A DNA stretch of 8,641 nucleotides from Methanobacteriota archaeon (GCA_028679495.1 JAJRBK010000157.1:1-8641), one strand, 5' to 3'; positions 1 to 4,815 are shown, numbered from the stretch's first letter. Notes: generated from the letters alone by a model not told the origin. Translations and numbers: made by a program.

Positions 1-8
1 GCGCCTAA

Positions 9-71
9 GTGTGTACGAAAGGCCGCCGGTGATACACACAGAATGTGCAAGAGACCTGCTCTTTAGCACAT
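9..71. other. Two adjacent hairpins of unknown role
   Basis: The first hairpin pairs 9-15 (GTGTGTA) with 33-39 (TACACAC) around a 17-nt loop. The second pairs 43-53 (ATGTGCAAGAG) with 59-71 (CTCTT, a TA bulge, then GCACAT) around a 5-nt loop, giving 11 pairs. They lie upstream of the first gene and just before its AT-rich promoter. They could be the 3' end of a transcript entering from the left or a small structured RNA. I recognise no known RNA family, and the strand is not determined. Confidence 0.35.
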
Positions 72-83
72 GCTACGACAAAC

Positions 84-111
84 GATTAAAAATTTGGATT
101 ATTTTTATCTA
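84..111 (+). promoter_or_regulatory. AT-rich promoter region of the 91-aa gene
   Basis: Two TATA-like stretches are visible, GATTAAAAAT at about 84-93 and TTTTTATCTA at 102-111. Archaeal TATA boxes sit about 25 bases before the transcript start. The first would give a start near 115, just before the ATG at 119. The second would give a start near 132, which would favour translation from the in-frame ATG at 143. The choice cannot be settled by eye. Confidence 0.35.
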
Positions 112-118
112 TTAAGGA

Positions 119-394
119 ATGAACAGAACATATGAAGCGCGTATGTGTGCTAATGCTCAACACCTCAAGAGGCTTAAAATTCGTATCCTGGAGCTAAGGG
201 AAGCGGCAGATGCGGCGGAACTTAGTAGGTTCTTCCAGGATCGAAAGGGCGTCATTAACGTCGAGATGAATACAGACCTCTTTACCGCTATCGTCACCTA
301 TGATGAGCGCGAAACATCGCCCGAGCAGATTCTCGGGGCTCTCCATAACGTGCGATTTAGCCCTGAAGGGTCTATAGTGCTCGACGATAAGTGA
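119..394 (+). CDS. Small HMA-like (ferredoxin-fold) protein lacking CxxC
   Basis: This 91-aa protein is not firmly recognised. The pattern of residues about 19-80 resembles a heavy-metal-associated (HMA) beta-alpha-beta-beta-alpha-beta fold: strand KIRILEL, helix AAELSRFFQDRKG, strand VINVEM, strand FTAIVTYDE, helix SPEQILGAL, then a last strand near GSIVL. The segments 'KGVINVEMN' and 'VTYDERETSPEQIL' correspond to the 'GV..VEVN' and 'VTYDP...SPEEI' segments of HMA domains. The metal-binding CxxC that normally precedes helix 1 is absent; the only cysteine is at residue 10. Copper binding is therefore not supported, and a regulatory or protein-binding role is more likely (inference). The ATG at 119 follows AAGGA too closely for good ribosome binding, so the in-frame ATG at 143 (residue 9) is a real alternative. 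It precedes the PspAB gene by 93 bases on the same strand and may be co-transcribed with it. Confidence 0.6.
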   Translation: MNRTYEARMCANAQHLKRLKIRILELREAADAAELSRFFQDRKGVINVEMNTDLFTAIVTYDERETSPEQILGALHNVRFSPEGSIVLDDK

Positions 395-487
395 CACAAG
401 CTACCCTTGAGGGGTTCACATGCACTCGCTCATTTGAGTTTGCGGGGGCATCAGCGAAAAGGCTCACATCTGGGCAGCGGAATAACA

Positions 488-1045
488 ATGGGGTTTCTCG
501 ATTCAATACTTGGAAGGACAAAAGGCATTGCTCCCAAGGTGGACCACCTTTTCTCCATGGCGACTGCCTATATTACCCTGAAGGCTGAGTTTAATCTGCA
601 GTCGACGGGCAAGGGAGGCATCTGTTTTAAACCCGTCGAGTCAGGCGATTTTGATCAATGCGAGAACGAGATCAGGGAACTGCTCAAGATAAGTGGAACC
701 GCTTTTACCATCACGCAGGACGAGTTCGGCTATGCGTGGGTTGTGGTGTCTGATGTGCAATTTGAGAACCTCGTCTCTGATATCCATGCGGTAAGTTCAA
801 CACTGATAGATGGCGGGTACGGCGAGCAGATCCTGTGCGCCGTGTTCCCCTTTAGCAACCAGAAAGACGTGTTTTGGATTTACAACTACAAGCACGGCGA
901 GTTCTATCCCTTCGTGCCGGTGGATGTACAACACCACAAACGAGATTACGCGTATGAGTTCCGGCTACGCTCGGTCATGCAACAGGAGCTGCCGATAGAG
1001 CATGAGCTCGAGCGCTGGTACCCCTTATGGGATGTGCCGCTGTAG
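488..1045 (+). CDS. pspAB: PspA-associated protein PspAB
   Basis: This 185-aa protein is recognised as the PspAB family, a partner protein found beside PspA/PspAA genes in archaea and actinobacteria. Family hallmarks are the start MGFLDSILGR, GKGGICFKPVES (41-52), DEFGYAWVVV (78-87), the segment around LCAVFPF (116-122), WIYNYKHGEFYPFVP (130-144), and the C-terminal ELPIE.ELERWYPLW (167-181). Its molecular activity is unknown. It is presumed to modulate PspA in the response to membrane stress, based on gene association. I chose the ATG at 488 because it begins the conserved MGFLD motif; the frame stays open back to a TTG at 407, but that extension looks non-coding. Only a weak ribosome site (GCGGA) is visible. 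The gene converges on pspAA with 8 bases between the stop codons, so it is not in the pspA operon itself. Confidence 0.82.
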   Translation: MGFLDSILGRTKGIAPKVDHLFSMATAYITLKAEFNLQSTGKGGICFKPVESGDFDQCENEIRELLKISGTAFTITQDEFGYAWVVVSDVQFENLVSDIHAVSSTLIDGGYGEQILCAVFPFSNQKDVFWIYNYKHGEFYPFVPVDVQHHKRDYAYEFRLRSVMQQELPIEHELERWYPLWDVPL

Positions 1046-1053
1046 TCTATAGA

Positions 1054-1332
1054 TCACCCAGGGATAATGCCTTCCCCGCTGAAGAGCTCTCGCGCCTCCT
1101 TTAGTGTGATATCTGATGAAGGGACAATAAGATCTGACGGACGTATTTCAGTTGGATCGAGGGGCGTACCCTTCTCTTTAATAATTCTAATCAGCTCGTG
1201 CAGACACCGGTTGAACTCAACGGCCTGATTGTCGTCGATATGTTGTACCATGCAGTTGTCCAGCTCGTTAAGCTCGTCGAGGTACTTGCTATCAAGTACG
1301 TATTGGTCATCACCAAGGATACGTACAATCAT
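1054..1332 (-). CDS. pspAA: PspA-associated protein PspAA
   Basis: This 92-aa protein is recognised as the PspAA domain family. It begins MIVRILGDDQY, has the central LNELDN and ELIRIIKEKGTPLDP.EI segments, and ends with the characteristic PSDLIVPSSDITLKEARELFSGEGIIPG block (the last ~28 residues). Family knowledge is that it is a small soluble domain encoded next to PspA in archaea and many bacteria, thought to act with PspA in membrane maintenance; no enzymatic activity is known. Its ATG overlaps the pspA stop codon as ATGA (1329-1332), so the two are translationally coupled and almost certainly co-transcribed, pspA first. It ends 8 bases from the convergent pspAB stop. The length is typical for the family. 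Confidence 0.85.
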   Translation of the reverse strand: MIVRILGDDQYVLDSKYLDELNELDNCMVQHIDDNQAVEFNRCLHELIRIIKEKGTPLDPTEIRPSDLIVPSSDITLKEARELFSGEGIIPG

Positions 1333-2069
1333 TGCTGTGCCTCCTGCGTCTCCTCTTTTTTCGCCTTCTTTTTCAGCGGCACCTGCTGTTTCAAGATCTT
1401 CAGCTCGTCATCGACCTCGTGGCTGGACGTTATCTTGCTCAGCTCCTCCTCGACCTTTGTCTCATCGCTGGTCATGTCTTGTAGCGTGCCCGCGTCGATG
1501 AGCTCGTCGAGTGCCTGTGACCGCGCCTTCATCGTTTCAGTCTTCTCCTCAGCGCGTTGTACGGAGAGACCCACGTCGGCCATCTCTTCGGAGATGCCCG
1601 TCACAGATTCAGTAATCTTAACCTGCGCCTCTGCAGCTGAGTATTGCGCCTTTATGGTCTCCTTCTTGGTTCTAAACGCTTCAACTTTAGCGGACAGCCT
1701 TCGCTCGGTATTTACAAGCTTCGCCTGCTCATTTTCGAGGTCTGCGATCTGAGAAGTGAGAGACTCAATCTGCGTCATGGAGTCCTTCTTTCTTTCCAAA
1801 GCAAGACGCGCGAGATCATCACGTCCAAGGCTTACCGCCTCACGTGCCTGCTTGTTAAGCTCCTCTATATTCGACTCAAGTTTCGCTTTTTGAAGCTCCA
1901 ATCGCTTCTTCGCCGTAACGACATCCGCAATGCCACGCTTCACGTTTTGCAGCAGATCAAGCTGCTTTTGATAAGAGTAATCAAGCGTTTCGCGCGGGTC
2001 CTCGTGTCGGTCGAGGAACGTGCTAATCTTGGCTTTGATGAGCGTTGTTAAACGGTTCAGCAATCCCAT
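1329..2069 (-). CDS. pspA: PspA/IM30 (Vipp1) family membrane-stress protein
   Basis: This PspA/IM30-family protein (about 246 aa from the chosen start) belongs to the ESCRT-III-related coiled-coil proteins that assemble on the inner face of the cell membrane and protect it under stress. An N-terminal amphipathic helix (MGLLNRLTTLIKAKISTFLD) is followed by DP(R)ETLDYSYQKQLDLLQ, the usual start of helix 1. Long coiled-coil helices rich in Lys, Glu and Ala run to about residue 190 and include the LA...R(K)K and LE.EQAKL segments. The tail, with many Lys, Glu and Gln, ends in KKKAKKEETQEAQQ and is not conserved in the family. An in-frame ATG two codons upstream (2075) is possible. I prefer 2069 because it gives the family-typical MGLL start and has GGATGG just upstream. 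It is divergent from rpiA and shares the short AT-rich gap with it. Confidence 0.88.
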   Translation of the reverse strand: MGLLNRLTTLIKAKISTFLDRHEDPRETLDYSYQKQLDLLQNVKRGIADVVTAKKRLELQKAKLESNIEELNKQAREAVSLGRDDLARLALERKKDSMTQIESLTSQIADLENEQAKLVNTERRLSAKVEAFRTKKETIKAQYSAAEAQVKITESVTGISEEMADVGLSVQRAEEKTETMKARSQALDELIDAGTLQDMTSDETKVEEELSKITSSHEVDDELKILKQQVPLKKKAKKEETQEAQQ

Positions 2070-2105
2070 TTCCATCCATCCTGTTACTCAATGGTTGCTC
2101 ATCAG

Positions 2106-2113
2106 TATTAATA
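2106..2113. promoter_or_regulatory. Palindromic TATA-like box between pspA and rpiA
   Basis: TATTAATA is self-complementary and is the only good TATA-like element between the divergent pspA and rpiA. At an archaeal spacing of about 26 bases it would place start sites near 2083 (pspA, leader about 14 nt) and near 2136 (rpiA). On the pspA side it is preceded by the purine-rich GGAAAAGCC, which resembles a BRE more than the rpiA-side flank does. Actual use in either direction is inferred. Confidence 0.4.
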
Positions 2114-2210
2114 GGCTTTTCCGCGCGAACGTTCTCGATTTGGCATGTTTGCCCAGAAACAGCAGAAAGAAATCGAAACGCCTAAACCTGCACACCCCAT
2201 GTGTTGTTTT

Positions 2211-2900
2211 ATGGGCCCTTCACGTGTAGAGAAGGAGGCTGCAGGACGATCGATCGCTGAGCTCGTCGACAATGGAATGGTCGTCGGGCTAGGAACAGGA
2301 ACGACCGTCGCGTACGCTATTGCCCACCTAGGTCAGCGAATCATCGATGACGGGCTCTCTATAGGAGGGGTTCCCACATCGTATCAATCACTGTTGTTGG
2401 CAGTTGAGCACCACGTGCCCATTGCAACTCTTTATGAACACGCCGTCCTTGATCTTGCCTTGGACGGTGCTGATCAGATTGACACGCACCTTAACGTGAT
2501 CAAAGGAGGAGGAGGCTCTCACACGCGCGAAAAGATTGTCGCGTCTGCGGCGCGGCGGTTTATCATCGCCGTCGACTCTTCGAAGCTTGCGCCTCATTTG
2601 CGTCTCCCGGTGCCGCTTGAAGTCATGCCGTTTGCCTATCCAGTCGTCATGAAGGAGCTTAAGAAAATGCGCGCAGGAGGAATGCTCAGACGCTCAGATG
2701 GGTATCGTGCTTTTATTACCGACCAGGGTAACTTCATCGTCGACGCCGATTTTGGCGTCGTGCAGGATCCAGAAAAGCTTGCTAAGGACCTCTCGACCAT
2801 TCCTGGGGTCGTAGAGCATGGCATCTTCACCAACGTTTCAGAGGTGCACGTTGCACGGGCTGATGCAAAAGAGACCTGCGTCGAGATCCTGAAGCGATAG
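2211..2900 (+). CDS. rpiA: Ribose-5-phosphate isomerase A
   Basis: RpiA interconverts ribose 5-phosphate and ribulose 5-phosphate, supplying ribose for nucleotides; in archaea it works with the ribulose monophosphate or non-oxidative pentose routes. Recognised motifs (numbered from the ATG at 2211) are the phosphate-binding GLGTGTTVAYAI (26-37), GVPTSYQS (53-60), DGAD (85-88) with the two catalytic-site aspartates, K98 followed by GGGG, and TREKI with the catalytic glutamate (about 107). The final conserved block is IPGVVEHGIF. DGADQID replaces the usual DGADEVD, but the key aspartates are kept. The 229-aa length matches the family. The frame is open to an ATG at 2145, which would add 22 residues of low family likeness, and to another ATG at 2199. 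The start is chosen by homology because no clear ribosome site is seen. The gene is monocistronic, divergent from pspA and convergent with the regulator that follows (6-base gap). Confidence 0.9.
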   Translation: MGPSRVEKEAAGRSIAELVDNGMVVGLGTGTTVAYAIAHLGQRIIDDGLSIGGVPTSYQSLLLAVEHHVPIATLYEHAVLDLALDGADQIDTHLNVIKGGGGSHTREKIVASAARRFIIAVDSSKLAPHLRLPVPLEVMPFAYPVVMKELKKMRAGGMLRRSDGYRAFITDQGNFIVDADFGVVQDPEKLAKDLSTIPGVVEHGIFTNVSEVHVARADAKETCVEILKR

Positions 2901-2906
2901 AGGTGC

Positions 2907-3311
2907 TTATTGAGTAGATGGATTTTTCGATCCCACGCTTGAGGAGAGCGTTCGTAACATGGCTATGCTCTCCTCGTCCCGTTGTACCTCTAACTTCTTT
3001 GATTTCTCTAGGGTGTCGATGATGTCGCAAAGTGGGACTGATAGACGATAGCACTTTAGCGGACGCCCTTTGCCCTCTTTCTTTTGCTCCCATTCATCGA
3101 TCCACCCCCGTCCTCTCAGCTCGCGCATCGCTATACTGACTTCTGGTTGTCGCAGGCCTGCACCCAGCTCTATGCTCCGGGACACTGATTCTTCAACGTT
3201 GGCAAGGTATACGAGCGCCTTCGCCATGTTTCTTTTGAGGCCGATATTGCACAGGAGGTTCGCGACGATCTCCTCGTTTTGATCAAACACCGACATCGAT
3301 TTGTCCCTCAT
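2907..3311 (-). CDS. Winged-helix transcriptional regulator (ArsR/TrmB-like)
   Basis: This 134-aa protein is a predicted DNA-binding regulator of a type common in methanogenic archaea. The winged helix spans about residues 15-92: helices NEEIVANLLCNIGL and MAKALVYLANVE, a recognition-helix segment GLRQPEVSIAMRELRGRGWI (52-71), and a charged wing KKEGKGRPLKCYRL (77-90). A C-terminal helix DIIDTLEKSKKLEVQRDEES is probably for dimerisation. No ligand or metal site is visible: there are only three scattered cysteines. I chose the ATG at 3311 because AAGGAG lies 6 bases upstream (3318-3323). The frame continues to 3371, but that stretch is AT-rich promoter DNA. A TATA-like TTTATATC (minus strand, 3353-3360) would give a leader of about 19 nt. 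It is divergent from the tRNA gene. Inverted repeats in its upstream region suggest self-regulation; its targets are unknown. Confidence 0.8.
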   Translation of the reverse strand: MRDKSMSVFDQNEEIVANLLCNIGLKRNMAKALVYLANVEESVSRSIELGAGLRQPEVSIAMRELRGRGWIDEWEQKKEGKGRPLKCYRLSVPLCDIIDTLEKSKKLEVQRDEESIAMLRTLSSSVGSKNPSTQ

Positions 3312-3317
3312 TATACT

Positions 3318-3323
3318 CTCCTT
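3318..3323 (-). promoter_or_regulatory. Ribosome binding site fixing the regulator start
   Basis: On the minus strand AAGGAG ends 6 bases before the ATG at 3311. It supports that start over the upstream in-frame start at 3371. Confidence 0.65.
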
Positions 3324-3347
3324 ACTATTTTTACGAGATAAATTATA

Positions 3348-3393
3348 ATATCGATATAAATAAATTGTCAAATTATCTCGTCAATTATTGACG
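3348..3393. promoter_or_regulatory. Operator-like inverted repeats and regulator promoter
   Basis: Two perfect dyads lie in the AT-rich region upstream of the regulator. ATATCGATAT (3348-3357) overlaps its presumed TATA box (3353-3360, minus strand). CGTCAAT-T-ATTGACG (3379-3393) has 7-bp arms around one base. A related half-site, TTGTCAAATTAT, lies just before the second dyad at about 3365-3376. Such dyads are typical binding sites for dimeric winged-helix proteins, so the adjacent regulator is the natural candidate; this is inference. Confidence 0.4.
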
Positions 3394-3435
3394 TAAAAGG
3401 CCCTGTTTCAATTATAAACGGTCATTTATATTATT

Positions 3436-3480
3436 CTTATATATATGTGGCGGCCGATGCTGACAAAAAGTCTTTTATAG
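3436..3480 (+). promoter_or_regulatory. TATA boxes upstream of the tRNA gene
   Basis: CTTATATA (3436-3443) is an excellent match to the archaeal TATA consensus. CTTTTATAG (3472-3480) is a second candidate. They would start transcripts near 3462 and 3502, giving leaders of roughly 80 or 43 nt before the mature tRNA 5' end. Which one is used is not determined. Confidence 0.45.
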
Positions 3481-3515
3481 AGCGCTCCTAAATAGCGGGT
3501 GTACCAAATGCTGAC

Positions 3516-3533
3516 GCCATAGTACGCTATGGC
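3516..3533 (+). other. Perfect 7-bp hairpin in the tRNA leader
   Basis: GCCATAG (3516-3522) pairs with CTATGGC (3527-3533) around the tetraloop TACG, ending 11 bases before the first tRNA base. If transcription starts near 3502 or 3462, this hairpin is part of the 5' leader removed by RNase P. Its role is unknown. Confidence 0.4.
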
Positions 3534-3561
3534 AGGCAATACAAGCCGGGGTGGCCTAGTA

Positions 3562-3592
3562 AATTGTTGCATCGTTATGTGATGATCTAGAT
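3562..3592 (+). other. Non-canonical tRNA intron, D-loop position 17/18
   Basis: This 31-nt insertion folds with its flanks into a full bulge-helix-bulge. The central helix is CTAG (3556-3559) with CTAG (3587-3590). The three-base bulges are T-A^A (3560-3562) and A-T^G (3591-3593), cut after the second base. The outer helix is TGGC (3552-3555) with GCTA (3594-3597), including one G-U pair. The inner hairpin is 3563-3572 with 3577-3586, ten pairs (four G-U) around CGTT. Excision restores a standard D-loop. D-loop introns are known mainly from thermophilic Crenarchaeota. Confidence 0.82.
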
Positions 3593-3613
3593 GGCTAAGG
3601 TGTCAGACTCATA

Positions 3614-3640
3614 GGGTACCTACCACACGACACCTGAGAA
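3614..3640 (+). other. Canonical tRNA intron, position 37/38
   Basis: This 27-nt intron follows A37. The central helix pairs CTCA (3608-3611), which includes the first two anticodon bases, with TGAG (3635-3638). The bulges are T-A^G (3612-3614) and A-A^A (3639-3641). The anticodon stem forms the outer helix, and GGT (3615-3617) pairs with ACC (3632-3634) inside. This is the strict motif cut by archaeal tRNA-splicing endonuclease. Confidence 0.9.
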
Positions 3641-3864
3641 ATCTGAAGAGCGCGGGTTCGAGTCCCGCCCCCGGCATGTTCTATTCAAACGCCCCTTCTC
3701 CAAGGTCTTAACGAAGCAGCGCATGAGCTCGATGCGTAGATCGCCTTGCCGATAAACTGTTCTCTCAACAGTACCGACCGTATTGCTGACCACGGCCGAA
3801 CGTCCCAGCGAGCGCCATCAACTCGTCGTCGCCAAGACCGAATGAGAGTCAGGCAAACATACGC

Positions 3865-3907
3865 TCTCTATACTCCATACAGTCTCTATAAGATAGCGCT
3901 ATAATAC
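3865..3907 (+). promoter_or_regulatory. pst operon promoter region
   Basis: The TATA candidates are TCTCTATAAG (3883-3892) and GCTATAATAC (3898-3907). The first would start the transcript near 3914, giving a leader of about 20 nt. The octamer TCTCTATA occurs twice, at 3865-3872 and 3883-3890. A perfect palindrome ATAGCGCTAT (3893-3902) lies between or across the TATA candidates, where a bound repressor would block initiation. A phosphate-responsive role is inferred from the downstream genes only. Confidence 0.45.
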
Positions 3908-3933
3908 AAGGCTGCGTATATGGGGATGAGCAT

Positions 3934-4785
3934 ATGAAGAGGCTTTTCCCTATACTCTTAGTCGCAGTATTGGTTGCAGCGGCCGTATTTGAGGCAGGTT
4001 GCGCATCAAATAGCGCAGGGAAGCTGCAGGTTGCAGGCTCAACATCGGTGCAGCCCCATGCTGAAGTGTTGGCAAGAGCTTTTCAGCAAAATAACTCAGG
4101 CACACGTGTGTACGTTCAAGGCGGCGGATCAAGCGCTGGCATTCAGGCTGTCGGTGAAGGGACTGCTGCTATCGGCATGTCGTCACGCGCAGTGAAGGCG
4201 AGTGAGATAGCAACGTACCCAACGCTCAAACCTGTTGCAATAGCGGTCGATGGGATTGCTATGATCGTGAATCCGAAGAACCCGGTGAACAACCTCACTA
4301 TGAATCAGACGCGCGACATCTTCACGGGTAACATCACGAACTGGAATCAGGTGGGGGGGTCTGACGCAACGATCAATGTTATTAACCGAGAACAAGGCTC
4401 AGGCACACGTGACGGTGTACAAACGATCGTGTTAAAGGGTGGTAATTTTGCTGGGGGGATCGTCCTATCATCAACGGGGGCCATCAGGACGGCGGTATCG
4501 CAGGATGTAAACGCTATCGGCTATATCTCGTCAGCCGAAGTCGATAGCTCAGTTAAAGCTGTCAATATCGACGGCGCGGCGCCAACATACGATAACATCG
4601 CAAACAGAAGCTATAAGATTCAGCGGGACTTTTTCTTCGTAACGAAGGGAGACCCAAGCGGGTTAGCGAGTCAGTTCATCAACTTCACGCTCGGTGCTGG
4701 CGGACAAGCGTTGTTAAAGGCGGATGGCTTGGTATCTATTAGCGACGCACAGAACGCGTCGATGACGACGTCAGCGACGAAATAA
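3934..4785 (+). CDS. pstS: Phosphate ABC transporter, substrate-binding lipoprotein PstS
   Basis: PstS captures inorganic phosphate outside the cell and passes it to the PstCA channel. A signal peptide (residues 1-22, hydrophobic core FPILLVAVLVAAAVF) ends at Cys23 in the sequence EAGC, suggesting a lipid-anchored protein; Glu at -3 of the lipobox is unusual. The mature protein has the family phosphate-contact segments AGSTSVQP (34-41), GGGSSAGIQAV (63-73), IGMSSRAVK (80-88) and NREQGSGTRDG (151-161), plus the DGIAMIVNP strand (106-114). At 283 aa it is of the short archaeal/bacterial PstS type and complete. The start ATG at 3934 follows GGGGATGA, a partial ribosome site. It is first in the pst operon, with only 31 or 52 bases to pstC, and carries a promoter region upstream. 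Confidence 0.95.
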   Translation: MKRLFPILLVAVLVAAAVFEAGCASNSAGKLQVAGSTSVQPHAEVLARAFQQNNSGTRVYVQGGGSSAGIQAVGEGTAAIGMSSRAVKASEIATYPTLKPVAIAVDGIAMIVNPKNPVNNLTMNQTRDIFTGNITNWNQVGGSDATINVINREQGSGTRDGVQTIVLKGGNFAGGIVLSSTGAIRTAVSQDVNAIGYISSAEVDSSVKAVNIDGAAPTYDNIANRSYKIQRDFFFVTKGDPSGLASQFINFTLGAGGQALLKADGLVSISDAQNASMTTSATK

Positions 4786-4797
4786 ACGACCAATAGA

Positions 4798-4815
4798 CCC
4801 TCTTTTTTTAAAGGG
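4798..4815 (+). terminator. T7 tract and hairpin between pstS and pstC
   Basis: CCC (4798-4800) can pair with GGG (4813-4815), and TTT (4803-4805) with AAA (4810-4812), with TC bulged and a TTTT loop. The run of seven T (4803-4809) is the kind of signal at which archaeal RNA polymerase terminates. It could be a partial terminator that yields more pstS message than pstCAB. The hairpin's right arm lies in AAGGGAG, the likely pstC ribosome site. Confidence 0.4.

Larger units (their letters stand above)
3545..3676 (+). tRNA. tRNA-Met (CAT), elongator type, with two introns
   Basis: The acceptor stem is GCCGGGG (3545-3551) with CCCCGGC (3669-3675) and discriminator A3676; CCA is not encoded. The T arm is GCGGG-TTCGAGT-CCCGC (3652-3668). 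The anticodon stem is TCAGA (3603-3607) with TCTGA (3642-3646), and the loop CTCATAA reads anticodon CAT (3610-3612). Two insertions interrupt it: 3562-3592 in the D-loop and 3614-3640 in the anticodon loop. Removing both leaves 74 nt with a normal D-loop AGTAGGCTA, including the invariant GG, and a four-pair D-stem GCCT/AGGT. The GCCGGGG acceptor and overall form fit archaeal elongator tRNA-Met. An Ile tRNA with modified CAT is possible but less likely, and the AGCGGGG-type initiator form is absent. It stands alone between the divergent regulator gene and the pst operon. Confidence 0.9.

Noticed and set aside
404..414. Small CCC-TTGA-GGG hairpin after the 91-aa gene
   Set aside because: With only three or four pairs and no T-run following it, it is too weak to call a terminator.
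407..487. N-terminal extension of PspAB from a TTG at 407
   Set aside because: The family begins at MGFLDS (488); the extension has no family likeness and no ribosome site.
1198..1752. Plus-strand 184-aa open frame opposite pspA and pspAA
   Set aside because: It is Ser/Cys-rich low-complexity antisense of the pspA coiled coil, with no family likeness; pspA and pspAA explain the region.
3312..3371. Extension of the regulator to an upstream in-frame start
   Set aside because: It would encode a Tyr/Asn-rich tail from AT-rich promoter DNA and ignore the good ribosome site 6 bases before 3311.
3579..3585. GTGATGA, a perfect box C motif inside the tRNA D-loop intron
   Set aside because: Intron-encoded C/D RNAs are known in archaeal tRNA-Trp, but this 31-nt intron has no box D, C' or D'. 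The only CTGA (3634-3637) lies in the other intron. The motif is explained as part of the intron hairpin.
3545..3676. Alternative reading as a long-variable-arm tRNA (Leu or Ser)
   Set aside because: The extra bases lie in the D-loop and anticodon loop, not the variable loop. After removing them the variable loop is the ordinary five bases AGAGC and the anticodon is CAT.
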